Assembly (NCBI GenBank): GCA_963773655.1
Contig: CAVZBX010000001.1
Coordinates: forward strand, 1,426,001-1,490,000
Direction of reading: 5' to 3'
DNA length: 64,000 bases
Source: DASSQJ01 sp963773655
GTDB lineage: Bacteria > Actinomycetota > Actinomycetes > Actinomycetales > Dermatophilaceae
Position numbers and translations under genes: made by a program. Shown in pieces: positions 36,747-44,990 of the stretch. The notes under the pieces were generated by a model that did not search any database, was not told the origin of the DNA, and worked only from the letters and a program-made list of their open reading frames with translations. Each line of letters opens with the position of its first letter. The stretch's first letter is position 1.

Positions 36747-38300
36747 ATGCCGACGACGCTGTACCGCCGCGGGTCCGTGCGCACCCCCGAGCACCCGGCG
36801 GCGACCGCGCTCGTCGTCGGGGACGACGGCCGGCTGGCGTGGCTCGGCGACGAGGACGGCGCCCACCGCCACGTCGACGCGGTCGACGCCGTGGTCGACC
36901 TCGCCGGGGCGCTCGTCCTCCCCGGCTTCGTCGACGCCCACGGCCACGTCTCGCACACCGGCCTGGGCCTGCGCGGGGTGGACCTCGTGGGTACCCGCAC
37001 CGTCACCGAGGCGCTCGACCTCGTCGCCGACGCGGCGCGCGAGGCACCCGGGTGGCCGGTGTTCGCGCACGGCTGGCAGGAGCAGGACTGGACCGGCGCC
37101 CGCCCGATGACGGCCGCCGAGCTCGACCGGGCCAGCGGCGGGGGAGTGGTGTACGCCTCCCGGGTCGACGGGCACTCGGCGGTGGTGTCGTCGGCCCTCG
37201 CCGCCGCCTGCGGTGCCGACCGGCTCGACGGCTGGAGCGAGAGCGGCTACGTCGTGCGCGATGCCAAGAACGCGGCCCGGGCGGCCTTCGACGCGGCCCG
37301 CACCGCCCACCAGCGCCGCGACGACGTCGAGCTCGCGCTGCGGCGGGCCGCGGCCGAGGGGATCGTCGCGGTGCACGAGTGCGGCGGGCCACTCCTGACC
37401 TCTGCCGACGACTTCGCCGACGTGCTCGAGCTCGGCCGTCGCCCCGACCTCCCTGCCACCGTGGGGTACTGGGCGGAGGCCGTGAGCGAGCCGGAGCAGG
37501 CCCGGGCCCTGGCGTCCCTCCACGGAGCCACCGGGCTGGCCGGCGACCTCAACATCGACGGCTCCATCGGCTCGCACACCGCCCTGCTCCGCGCGCCCTA
37601 CGCCGACGACTCCGGCTGCCGCGGCACGGCCTACCGCGACGTCGCCTCCGTCCGCGACCACGTGGCGGCGTGCGCCGTCGCCGGGGTCCAGAGCGGCTTC
37701 CACGTCATCGGGGACGCCGGCCTCGACCTCGTGCTCGAGGGCTACGAGGCCGCCGCGCGGCTGGTCGGGGCCGAGGCCGTCCGCGCCTCCCGCCCCCGCC
37801 TCGAGCACGCCGAGATGGTGGACGCCCCCGGCATCGCCCGGATGGCGCGGCTCGGCATCCGGGCCAGCGTGCAGCCGGCCTTCGACGCCGCCTGGGGCGG
37901 GCCGGAGGGGATGTACGCGGCCCGGCTCGGCGCCGACCGCGTCGTGGGCACGAACCCGTACGCCGGCTTCGTCGCGGCGGGCGTCGGCCTCGCCTTCGGC
38001 GCCGACTCGCCGGTGACTCCGTTCGGGCCCTGGGCCGCGGTGCGGGCGGCGGTCGAACACCGTGACCGGGGCCAGCGGGTCGACGCCGCGACCGCCGTCG
38101 ACGCGCACACCCGCGGGGGATGGGCCGCGGCCGGGGACGACAGCGGGGGAGTCCTGTGCACCGGCGCGCCCGCCACCTTCGCCGCGTGGGACGGCGTCAC
38201 CCCGGGCGTCGACGGCCTTCCCCTCCTCGGCGGCGGCGTCCCGCTGCCGCTCTGCCGACTGACGGTCCGCTCGGGAGTGGTCCTGCACACCGACGGCTGA
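36747..38300 (+). CDS. amidohydrolase, YtcJ-like (amidohydro_3) family
   Basis: 517 residues. The metal site begins with GFVDAHGHVSHTG (HxH). It continues with the conserved DGSIGSHTALLRAPYADD, GFHVIGDAGLDLVL (His), RLEHAEMVD (His) and FGADSPVTPFGPW (Asp). This arrangement fits the imidazolonepropionase/YtcJ group of metal-dependent hydrolases. The substrate is unknown; many paralogues act on amides or cyclic imides. It stands alone in its own unit between the acetate operon and the convergent HNH gene. Confidence 0.88.
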   Translation: MPTTLYRRGSVRTPEHPAATALVVGDDGRLAWLGDEDGAHRHVDAVDAVVDLAGALVLPGFVDAHGHVSHTGLGLRGVDLVGTRTVTEALDLVADAAREAPGWPVFAHGWQEQDWTGARPMTAAELDRASGGGVVYASRVDGHSAVVSSALAAACGADRLDGWSESGYVVRDAKNAARAAFDAARTAHQRRDDVELALRRAAAEGIVAVHECGGPLLTSADDFADVLELGRRPDLPATVGYWAEAVSEPEQARALASLHGATGLAGDLNIDGSIGSHTALLRAPYADDSGCRGTAYRDVASVRDHVAACAVAGVQSGFHVIGDAGLDLVLEGYEAAARLVGAEAVRASRPRLEHAEMVDAPGIARMARLGIRASVQPAFDAAWGGPEGMYAARLGADRVVGTNPYAGFVAAGVGLAFGADSPVTPFGPWAAVRAAVEHRDRGQRVDAATAVDAHTRGGWAAAGDDSGGVLCTGAPATFAAWDGVTPGVDGLPLLGGGVPLPLCRLTVRSGVVLHTDG

Positions 38301-38348
38301 GCGGCTGCACCCAGCCCGGCAACCCCAAGCAGGTGCCGCCGGCCTGCG

Positions 38349-39854
38349 TCAGAAAGGTGGAGGCTGGGCTGTCGGGGGTGGGGAGGCGGCGGTGGCTGGA
38401 GGTGGGTCGGACGGCGGCAGCCGGTGCTGCGGCTCGGTGACCCGGACCCTGCCTCCGGGTCCGACCCAGGTGACCGTGCCGTCGCGCGCCAGCGTGTAGC
38501 GCCAGCGGCCCTGCTGCTTCATCCCGTGGTGTCGTCGGCAGAGCCCGGCAAGGTTGACGGGACTGGTGGGCCCAGCGGGCCAGGGCCGGACGTGGTCGAG
38601 GTCGAGGTACTCGGCGCGCCGGCCGCAGCCCCACATCCGGCAGGTCCCGTCGCGGAGGCGCACGAACTCCCGCAGCGGTTCGGGCGGTCGGTACGCGGTG
38701 CTCGTGTGGCTGACGAGGGTGCCGGTGTCGGCCTCGAGCACGGCCCGGCCCACCTCGAGCGGTACCGAGCGGAGGAGACCGGCCACCGTGGTGGCCTCGA
38801 CCCAGCCGAGCCCGGCGAGGTGGGTACCCGAGACGGCCAGGCCGGCGCTGACGGGCGCCACGACGCAGGTGAGGTCGCCGTCGGGCTCGGCGGAGAGCTC
38901 GACCCAGGAGAGCTCCTCACGGCTGCGCGGGTCGAGGTCGCCGAAGCGGGTCTCCTCGCCCGTGAAGGCGTCGACCACCGTCTCGTCGTCGTGCCGGTCG
39001 ACGCGTACCCGCTGGGTGGCGGTCGGCTCGGGCTCCGCGGCGCCGGTGACCACGGGCACGCCCAGCGTGACCGACGCCGCGACCCGCACGTTGCGCAGCA
39101 GGAGGTCACCGAAGGCGTCGGCACGCGACTCGGGGACCGAGAGCGAGGAGTCGGCGGCGCGGTAGTCGTCGGCGAGCGCCTCGACGGCCGACCACGCGGC
39201 GGCGCTGGTTGCCGTGGGGAGCAGGGCGTACCAGCTCGTGAGCCCGTCGTCCGCCGGGCTGAGCTCGACCGTGCGCGTCCGCCTGCGGGAGGCGACGTGG
39301 GCCTCGACCTGCGAGGGGGCCACCCGTGCCGCCACCCGCCGTGCCTCACCGGGGACCCGCGCCGGATCGAGACCGGCCAGGCGGGGAGCGAGCGCGGCGT
39401 CGACCTGCCCGCACGCCTCGGCGTCGAGGCCCGCACAGGCATCGACCACCTTGTGCGCGGTCTGCGCAGGCAGGTCACCGCACACGACGAGGTCGAGGAT
39501 GCCCGGGAACCGCTCGCGCAGCGCCGCACCCAGGGCGACCTTGCGCCCGGCCACGCCGTCCGTGAGCCCGGCCGCCAGCGCCACCGACGACCCGGCCATC
39601 GCGTCGACGTACCCGACGGGGTGCACGCGCTCCCACGGGCGCGACTCCCACATGGTGGTCTCGACCCGAGCACCCCAGGCGCCGCTGAGGGCCACCAGGG
39701 CGTCGGCGGCGTTGGCCACCCGCTGCGCCTCGCCGGCGAGCTCGAAGGCATCCTCGGGCGACAGGCCGCGCCCGCCCTCGACGAGCTCGCGCCCCACCGA
39801 CGCGACCTGCTCGCGCGCCCCCTCCAGCACTGCGCTGGCCCGGCCTCTGTCCAT
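38349..39854 (-). CDS. DUF222 / HNH endonuclease domain protein (13E12-type)
   Basis: 501 residues. An N-terminal alpha-helical DUF222 domain (residues about 20-330) is followed by an HNH nuclease domain CRMWGCGRRAEYLDLDHVRP and NLAGLCRRHHGMKQ near residues 420-465, with the metal-binding Cys pairs and His residues intact. The C-terminal 40 residues are Pro-rich. The family is abundant in Micrococcales and includes the mycobacterial 13E12 repeat proteins; its role is unknown. I place the start at ATG 39854, not 39860, because a TAGAAT -10 box ends 6 nt before it. A LexA box abuts the promoter, so the gene is probably DNA-damage inducible. Confidence 0.9.
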   Translation of the reverse strand: MDRGRASAVLEGAREQVASVGRELVEGGRGLSPEDAFELAGEAQRVANAADALVALSGAWGARVETTMWESRPWERVHPVGYVDAMAGSSVALAAGLTDGVAGRKVALGAALRERFPGILDLVVCGDLPAQTAHKVVDACAGLDAEACGQVDAALAPRLAGLDPARVPGEARRVAARVAPSQVEAHVASRRRTRTVELSPADDGLTSWYALLPTATSAAAWSAVEALADDYRAADSSLSVPESRADAFGDLLLRNVRVAASVTLGVPVVTGAAEPEPTATQRVRVDRHDDETVVDAFTGEETRFGDLDPRSREELSWVELSAEPDGDLTCVVAPVSAGLAVSGTHLAGLGWVEATTVAGLLRSVPLEVGRAVLEADTGTLVSHTSTAYRPPEPLREFVRLRDGTCRMWGCGRRAEYLDLDHVRPWPAGPTSPVNLAGLCRRHHGMKQQGRWRYTLARDGTVTWVGPGGRVRVTEPQHRLPPSDPPPATAASPPPTAQPPPF

Positions 39855-39860
39855 GCACAT

Positions 39861-39866
39861 ATTCTA
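39861..39866 (-). promoter_or_regulatory. -10 box of the DUF222-HNH gene
   Basis: TAGAAT on the minus strand, the best -10 match in the window, 6 nt before the ATG at 39854. Confidence 0.55.
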
Positions 39867-39867
39867 C

Positions 39868-39883
39868 TCGAACGCCTGTATGA
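39868..39883 (-). promoter_or_regulatory. LexA (SOS) box
   Basis: Read on + it is TCGAAC-GCCT-GTATGA. The actinobacterial/mycobacterial SOS box is TCGAAC-N4-GTTYGA, so only one conserved position differs. It ends one base from the -10 box, where bound LexA would block polymerase. Confidence 0.65.
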
Positions 39884-39937
39884 ATCCGGCGTCGTCCCCA
39901 GCGTGTTTCGGTCCCTCCGTGGCTGTCGGTGCCGGGG

Positions 39938-39965
39938 GCGGTGTCGACGGCCGGCGACACCGCCC
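39938..39965. terminator. 10-bp-stem hairpin upstream of the DUF1538 cluster
   Basis: Arms GGCGGTGTCG and CGACACCGCC around the 8-nt loop acggccgg. It lies between the HNH promoter and the DUF1538 promoter, so it may insulate the two or act as a regulatory stem. Confidence 0.4.
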
Positions 39966-40028
39966 TGCGGTGCCGGCGGGTGCTCGACCTCACCCCGCGA
40001 GCCCGGGACGGGTCAGGGACGCCGCCGA

Positions 40029-40034
40029 TACGCT
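40029..40034 (+). promoter_or_regulatory. -10 box of the DUF1538 cluster
   Basis: TACGCT, 32 nt before the ATG at 40067. A short leader with GGAGG at 40050-40054 would result. Confidence 0.4.
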
Positions 40035-40066
40035 GACCGTGCAGGCCAGTGGAGGTGTGCGAGGCG

Positions 40067-40876
40067 ATGGCTCCCGACGTCGAGACCCGGCGCGGCGGCG
40101 AGGAGCGGGGCACGCCCGGGCGGCCGGGGCGGCCCGGGGCGGGCCGGCTGGCCGCGACCGTCTTCCTCCGGGACGTCGTCGGCAGCGTCCGCGACCTGCT
40201 GCCCATCGTGCTCGTCGTCGCCTTCTTCCAGCTCGTCGTGCTGCGCCAGGGCATCCCCGGGGTCGGGCGCATCGTCGTCGGCGCCATCGCCGTGGTCGTC
40301 GGGCTGGCCCTCTTCGTCCGCGGGCTGCGGCTGGCGCTCTTCCCCGTCGGCGAGCAGATGGCGTTCGGCTTCGCCAGGCGGGGCAGCACGGCGTGGCTCG
40401 TGGTCTTCGCCTTCGCGCTCGGCTTCACGACGACGGTGGCCGAGCCCGCCCTGCTGGCGGTCGCGGCGGAGGCCGCCGACGTCGCCGCCACCGGTGGGGC
40501 GATCGCCGACTCCGAGTCGGCCCGCGCCTCGTACGCCACCGGGCTGCGCTACACGGTGGCGGTCTCGGTGGGCCTGGCGATCGTCGTCGGCGTCGTGCGG
40601 ATCGTCCGCGGCTGGTCGATCCGGCGGCTCATCATCGGCGGCTACGTCGGGGTCCTCCTCATGACCCTCGTCGCCCCGGCCGACATCGTGGGCATCGCCT
40701 ACGACGCCGGCGGGGTCACCACGTCCACGGTCACCGTCCCCCTCGTCACGGCGCTCGGGGTGGGGCTCGCGTCGTCGATCCGCGGCCGCAACCCGCTGAC
40801 CGACGGCTTCGGCCTCATCGCGTTCGCCTCGCTGACGCCGATGATGTTCGTCATGGCGTACGGGGTCCTGGCATGA
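40067..40876 (+). CDS. DUF1538 integral membrane protein, first of pair
   Basis: 269 residues with about six to seven spans after a polar 30-residue N-terminus. Two signature segments stand out: FTTTVAEPAL at residues 120-129 and DAGGVTTSTVTVPLV at 213-227, each in the middle of a hydrophobic stretch, as in re-entrant substrate-binding loops of transporters. DGFGLIAFASL follows at 246-256. DUF1538 has no established function. Its stop overlaps the start of a second DUF1538 gene, then a PII-like and a CBS gene, so it is probably one subunit of a regulated transporter. GTG codons at 40049 and 40055 are alternative starts. Confidence 0.85.
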   Translation: MAPDVETRRGGEERGTPGRPGRPGAGRLAATVFLRDVVGSVRDLLPIVLVVAFFQLVVLRQGIPGVGRIVVGAIAVVVGLALFVRGLRLALFPVGEQMAFGFARRGSTAWLVVFAFALGFTTTVAEPALLAVAAEAADVAATGGAIADSESARASYATGLRYTVAVSVGLAIVVGVVRIVRGWSIRRLIIGGYVGVLLMTLVAPADIVGIAYDAGGVTTSTVTVPLVTALGVGLASSIRGRNPLTDGFGLIAFASLTPMMFVMAYGVLA

Positions 40877-41688
40877 GCGAGCAGCTGGCCCTGGTCCTGG
40901 ACGCCCTCCGGGAGACCGTGCTCGCCGTCGCGCCCATCGCCGGGATCCTCGTCGTCTTCCAGCGCTTCGTGCTGCGGCGCCGGCTCGTTGACCTGCGGCG
41001 GATCGTCATCGGGTTCGTCTTCGTCGTGGTCGGGATGGCGGTGTTCCTCACCGGGCTGCAGGAGGCGCTCTTCCCGCTGGGCCGGGTGATGGCCGAGCAG
41101 CTGACCGACCCCGCGGTCACCGGTGTCGATTCGGCGGTGGCCACGTGGCCGGACTACGCCTGGGTCTACGTGTTCGGGGCCGCGATCGGGTTCGCGACGA
41201 CCCTCGCCGAACCGGCCCTGATCGCCGTCGCCATCAAGGCGGAGGAGGTGAGCGCCGGGACGATCAACGCCTGGGGGCTGCGCCTGTCGGTGGCCACCGG
41301 CGTGGCCATCGGCATCGCGGTCGGCTGCCTGCGCATCGTCACCGGCACCTCGCTGCCCGGCTACATCGTCGTGGGCTACCTCGTCGTGGCGCTGCTGTCG
41401 TGGCGGGCGCCCTCCCCGATCCTCGCCCTCGCCTTCGACACCGGGGGGGTCACGACCTCGACCGTGACCGTGCCGCTCGTCGCGGCCCTCGGCCTCGGGC
41501 TCGCGAGCACCATCCCGGGCCGCAGCCCGCTCGTCGACGGCTTCGGGCTGATCGCCTTCGCGAGCCTGTTCCCCATCATCACCGTGCTGCTCCACGCCCA
41601 CCTCGCCGCCCGCCGGTCCCGGGGCGCCCGCCCGGCCGACCCCGCGCACCGATCCCACCCGCCAGAGCGCACCCCCCAGGAGGCCTGA
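40873..41688 (+). CDS. DUF1538 integral membrane protein, second of pair
   Basis: 271 residues, homologous to the preceding product, with matching FATTLAEPAL (107-116), DTGGVTTSTVTVPLV (189-203) and DGFGLIAFASL (222-232). It lacks the polar N-terminal extension and has an Arg/Pro-rich C-terminal tail. In some bacteria the two halves are one long DUF1538 protein, so a heterodimer is likely. ATGA overlap with the upstream gene and TGATG overlap with the PII-like gene keep the stoichiometry coupled. Confidence 0.85.
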   Translation: MSEQLALVLDALRETVLAVAPIAGILVVFQRFVLRRRLVDLRRIVIGFVFVVVGMAVFLTGLQEALFPLGRVMAEQLTDPAVTGVDSAVATWPDYAWVYVFGAAIGFATTLAEPALIAVAIKAEEVSAGTINAWGLRLSVATGVAIGIAVGCLRIVTGTSLPGYIVVGYLVVALLSWRAPSPILALAFDTGGVTTSTVTVPLVAALGLGLASTIPGRSPLVDGFGLIAFASLFPIITVLLHAHLAARRSRGARPADPAHRSHPPERTPQEA

Positions 41689-42038
41689 TGCACTTCAAGC
41701 TCATCATCGTCGTCGTCGAGGACGCCGACACCACCGAGCTGGCCGAGGTGGCGAGGAGGGCCGGGGCCACCGGCTCCACCGTCATCGGCAACGCCCGCGG
41801 GGAGGGCCTGGTCCGGTCCCCGACCTTCTTCGGCCTCGACCTCGAGGCCCGCCGCGACGTCATGCTCCTCCTCGTCGAGGAGCACCTGAGCCGGCGCATC
41901 CTCGAGGCGATCGGGCGGACCGGGCGCTTCGACGAGGAGCCCGGACGGGGGATCGCCTTCCAGGTCGACGTGGAGGATGCTGTCGGCGTGAGCATGCAGG
42001 CGAGCCGGCTCGTCGAACGCGTGGAGGAGGAGCTGTGA
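41688..42038 (+). CDS. PII-like signalling protein
   Basis: 116 residues with the ferredoxin-like PII fold pattern: MHFKLIIVVVEDADTTELAE, a T-loop region (GARGEGLVRSPTFFGLDLEARR type) and VMLLLVEEHLSRRILEAI, ending GIAFQVDVEDAVGV. The canonical GlnB signature with Tyr51 is absent. Such PII-like proteins (for example SbtB) bind nucleotides and gate a neighbouring transporter; here the partners would be the two DUF1538 proteins. The ATG overlaps the upstream stop. Confidence 0.78.
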   Translation: MHFKLIIVVVEDADTTELAEVARRAGATGSTVIGNARGEGLVRSPTFFGLDLEARRDVMLLLVEEHLSRRILEAIGRTGRFDEEPGRGIAFQVDVEDAVGVSMQASRLVERVEEEL

Positions 42039-42442
42039 CCGAGCGCCGCGACGTCGTGCGGGTGCGCGACGTGATGAAGACCCAGCTCGACGTCGTCGAC
42101 GGCCTCACCACGGTCGCCGACGCGCTGCGGACCATGCAGCACGTCGAGACCAAGACCCTGCTGGTCGCCAAGCGCCACGACGACGACGAGTACGGGATCG
42201 TCCTGGTCTCCGACATCGCCGAGAAGGTGCTCGCCGTCGACCGCGCGCCCGAGCGGGTGCACGTCTACGAGATCATGACCAAGCCCGTGCTCACGGTGCC
42301 GGCCGACATGGACATCCGGTACGTGGCCCGGCTCTTCGACAAGTTCGGCCTCTCCCGCGCGCCCGTCGTCGAGCACGGCGAGGTGATCGGCATCATCAGC
42401 CACACCGACATGGTCCTCAAGGGCCTGGTCCGTGACCTGTGA
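42035..42442 (+). CDS. tandem CBS-domain protein
   Basis: 135 residues made of two CBS motifs (VRVRDVMKTQLDVVDGLTTV and VYEIMTKPVLTVPADMDIRY, each with a following GIVLVSDIAEKV or VIGIISHTDMVL). One pair forms a Bateman module that binds adenine nucleotides such as AMP or ATP. Its GTG start overlaps the PII-like stop, which suggests a second energy or nucleotide sensor for the DUF1538 pair. Confidence 0.88.
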   Translation: MTERRDVVRVRDVMKTQLDVVDGLTTVADALRTMQHVETKTLLVAKRHDDDEYGIVLVSDIAEKVLAVDRAPERVHVYEIMTKPVLTVPADMDIRYVARLFDKFGLSRAPVVEHGEVIGIISHTDMVLKGLVRDL

Positions 42443-42507
42443 CCACATCCGGCCACACATCCTCCGGCGGTTTGCAGGGCGGGCCGCAACTCCTTCGGTC
42501 CGATTGC

Positions 42508-42513
42508 TAGATT
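42508..42513 (+). promoter_or_regulatory. -10 box of kamD
   Basis: TAGATT, 6 nt before the GTG at 42520. A TTGC-N10-GCAA inverted repeat at 42473-42490 lies just upstream and could be an operator. Confidence 0.45.
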
Positions 42514-42519
42514 GACGAC

Positions 42520-44127
42520 GTGTCTTCATCTGCCACCGCGCTGCTCGACCTCGATCCCGCACTCGTGCGCCGGGCCCGCACCCTGGCCCGTCGCGCCGGC
42601 CGTCCGGTCGTCGACCTCGCCCGCAGCCACACGACGGTCTCGGTCGAACGCGCCACGCTCCGGCTGGCCGGGCTCTCCGGCGCCGACCACGAGGGCGCGC
42701 CGTGGGTCAACCACCTCGTCGACGCCGTCCGCGGGTCCGTGGGACTCGAGCACGGCGTCACCGCCCCGGTCTGGGATGCCCTGCGCCGCGAGGAGGCGCC
42801 GGACCTGCTGACCCTCGCCCAGAAGGCGAGCAGCGGCGCGGTCGCGTTCCGGCTGCCCGAGGGCCGTGACGGCACGGCCGCCCGCCGGGCCGCCCGCACC
42901 GCCGTCTCGAGGGGGCTGCGGACCCTGGACCGGCAGCGGCTGGCCCGCGAGCGGATGGTCGCCCGGGTCGGGGACGCCCCGAGCACCCCGTGGGTGTACC
43001 TCATCGTGGCCACCGGGGACATCCACGAGGACATCCCGCAGGCGCAGGCCGCCGCGCGCGAGGGCGCCGACGTCATCGCCGTCATCCGCTCCACCGGCCA
43101 GAGCCTGCTCGACTTCGTCCCCGAGGGCGCCACCCGCGAGGGCTACGCCGGCACCTACGCCACCCAGGAGAACTTCCGGCTGATGCGGGCGGCGCTCGAC
43201 CAGACCAGCCGCGAGCTGGGCCGCTACGTGCGGCTGACGAACTACGCGAGCGGCCTGTGCATGCCCGAGATCGCCACCCTGGCCGGGCTGGAGCGGCTGG
43301 ACATGATGCTCAACGACTCGATGTACGGCATCCTCTTCCGCGACATCAACCCGATCCGCACCTTCGTCGACCAGCGGTTCAGCCGGCAGGTGCACGCCCG
43401 CGCGGGCATCATCATCAACACCGGCGAGGACAACTACCTCACCACGGCCGACGCGGTCGAGGCCGCCCACACGGTCACGGTCAGCCAGCTGCTCAACGAG
43501 TACTTCGCCAAGGAGGCCGGGCTCGAGGACTGGCAGCTGGGCCTCGGCCACGCCTTCGAGATCGACCCCGAGGTGCCCGACAGCTTCCGGCTCGAGCTCG
43601 CCCACGCGCTGCTCGCCCGACAGCTCTTCCCCAAGGCACCGCTGAAGTGGATGCCGCCCACGAAGCACATGACCGGCGACATCTTCCGCGGCTACCTCCT
43701 CGACGGCTTCTTCAACCTCGCCGGGGCGATGACCGGCCAGGGCATCCTCCTCGTCGGCATGATGACCGAGGCCGTCGTCACCCCGTGGCTCTCCGACCGC
43801 GACCTGGCCCTCCAGAACGTCCGCTACGTCATGCACGCCGCGGGCGGGCTCACCGAGGACTTCCACCCACCGCGGGACGGGCTGATCCAGACCCGGGCCC
43901 GCGAGGTCCTCACCGAGGCGGTGGAGCTGCTCGAGCGGATCACCTCCGACACCTCGGCGCGCGGCGACGCGTACCCGCAGCCGCTGCTCGCCGCGATCGC
44001 CGACGGCACCTTCGGCGCGATGCGGCGGCCGCCGACGAAGGGCAAGGGCCTCGACGGCGTCGTCGCCAAGGCCGAGGGGTACGACAACCCCGCCACGACC
44101 CTGCTCGAGGAAGGGGCCACCCGATGA
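42520..44127 (+). CDS. kamD: lysine 5,6-aminomutase alpha subunit KamD
   Basis: 535 residues. With KamE and adenosylcobalamin plus PLP it converts beta-lysine to 3,5-diaminohexanoate. Conserved TIM-barrel segments are present: YLIVATGDIHEDIPQAQAAA, GADVIAVIRSTGQSLLDFVP, EGYAGTYATQENFRLMRAAL, YASGLCMPEIA, NDSMYGILFRDINP and KWMPPTKHMTGDIFRGY. The first GTG, preceded by TAGATT at 6 nt, gives an N-terminus in line with the family. The stop overlaps kamE (ATGA). Confidence 0.94.
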   Translation: MSSSATALLDLDPALVRRARTLARRAGRPVVDLARSHTTVSVERATLRLAGLSGADHEGAPWVNHLVDAVRGSVGLEHGVTAPVWDALRREEAPDLLTLAQKASSGAVAFRLPEGRDGTAARRAARTAVSRGLRTLDRQRLARERMVARVGDAPSTPWVYLIVATGDIHEDIPQAQAAAREGADVIAVIRSTGQSLLDFVPEGATREGYAGTYATQENFRLMRAALDQTSRELGRYVRLTNYASGLCMPEIATLAGLERLDMMLNDSMYGILFRDINPIRTFVDQRFSRQVHARAGIIINTGEDNYLTTADAVEAAHTVTVSQLLNEYFAKEAGLEDWQLGLGHAFEIDPEVPDSFRLELAHALLARQLFPKAPLKWMPPTKHMTGDIFRGYLLDGFFNLAGAMTGQGILLVGMMTEAVVTPWLSDRDLALQNVRYVMHAAGGLTEDFHPPRDGLIQTRAREVLTEAVELLERITSDTSARGDAYPQPLLAAIADGTFGAMRRPPTKGKGLDGVVAKAEGYDNPATTLLEEGATR

Positions 44128-44990
44128 GCCGCTCCAGCGCCCAGCAGGCCCGCGACCGCACCCACCGCCACGAGGGCCAGCGGCGGATGGAGCACGCGCT
44201 GCCCGGCGAGCTGAGCCTGCGCGAGCCCGGCCCGCTGGTGCGGCCGTACGGCGACACCACCGGCGACGGCATGGTCCAGGTCTCCTTCACCCTGCCGTTG
44301 CCGCACGACAAGCGCGCCGAGGCCGCGGCGCTCCAGCTGGCCGGGCGGATGGGGATGCAGCCGGCCCTGCTCGTGCACGCCAAGGCGATGGGCCCGCACT
44401 TCACCTTCTTCGTCGTCTACGGCTCGGTGAGCCACCTCGTCGACCTGCGCGAGATCGAGGTCGTCGAGCGCGAGTTCCCGCTCCTCTCCTCGGCCGAGGT
44501 CAACCAGGCCATCCGCGGCCGGCTCAAGCGCAAGCTCGTCGTCGTCGGTGCCTGCATCGGCACCGACGCGCACACCGTCGGCATCGACGCCATCCTCAAC
44601 ATCAAGGGGTTCGCGGGGGAGAAGGGGCTGGAGTACTACCGCGAGATGAAGGTGGTGAACCTCGGGGCGCAGGTGCTCGTGCCCGACCTCGTCGAGGCCG
44701 CCCGCGAGCACGCCGCGGACGCCGTGCTCGTCTCGCAGGTGGTCACCCAGAGGGACGCCCACGTCCACAACACGACGGCGATGTCGGCCGCCTTCCGTGA
44801 GGCGTTCCCCGCCGGACGGGTGCCGCTGCTCGTCGTCGGCGGCCCCCGCTTCGAGGAGGGCACGGCCGCGGCCCTCGGTGTCGACCGGGTCTTCGGCCGC
44901 GGCACCACCCCCGGCGAGGTGGCCTCCTACCTCGTCCACGCCCTCGTCGAGGGCCGGACCACCCGTCCCGCCGAAGGAGCCCGCCGATGA
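44124..44990 (+). CDS. kamE: lysine 5,6-aminomutase beta subunit KamE
   Basis: 288 residues. The C-terminal B12-binding domain has GTDAHTVGIDAILNIKG: Asp148-x-His150-xx-Gly153 is the base-off cobalamin motif with His150 as cobalt ligand. Lys161, 11 residues later, matches the PLP-binding lysine (His133/Lys144 spacing in the clostridial enzyme). DAVLVSQVVTQRDAHVHNTT and VVGGPRF complete the Rossmann half. ATGA overlap with kamD and with kal downstream. Confidence 0.95.
   Translation: MSRSSAQQARDRTHRHEGQRRMEHALPGELSLREPGPLVRPYGDTTGDGMVQVSFTLPLPHDKRAEAAALQLAGRMGMQPALLVHAKAMGPHFTFFVVYGSVSHLVDLREIEVVEREFPLLSSAEVNQAIRGRLKRKLVVVGACIGTDAHTVGIDAILNIKGFAGEKGLEYYREMKVVNLGAQVLVPDLVEAAREHAADAVLVSQVVTQRDAHVHNTTAMSAAFREAFPAGRVPLLVVGGPRFEEGTAAALGVDRVFGRGTTPGEVASYLVHALVEGRTTRPAEGARR

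Noticed and set aside
38349..39860. HNH-DUF222 gene as a homing endonuclease inside an intron or intein
   Set aside because: It is free-standing with its own promoter and convergent neighbours; no interrupted host gene is visible.
42424..42460. TGTGA half-sites near 42436 as a CRP operator for kamD
   Set aside because: There is no second half-site at the 6-base spacing, unlike the perfect palindrome at 48795.
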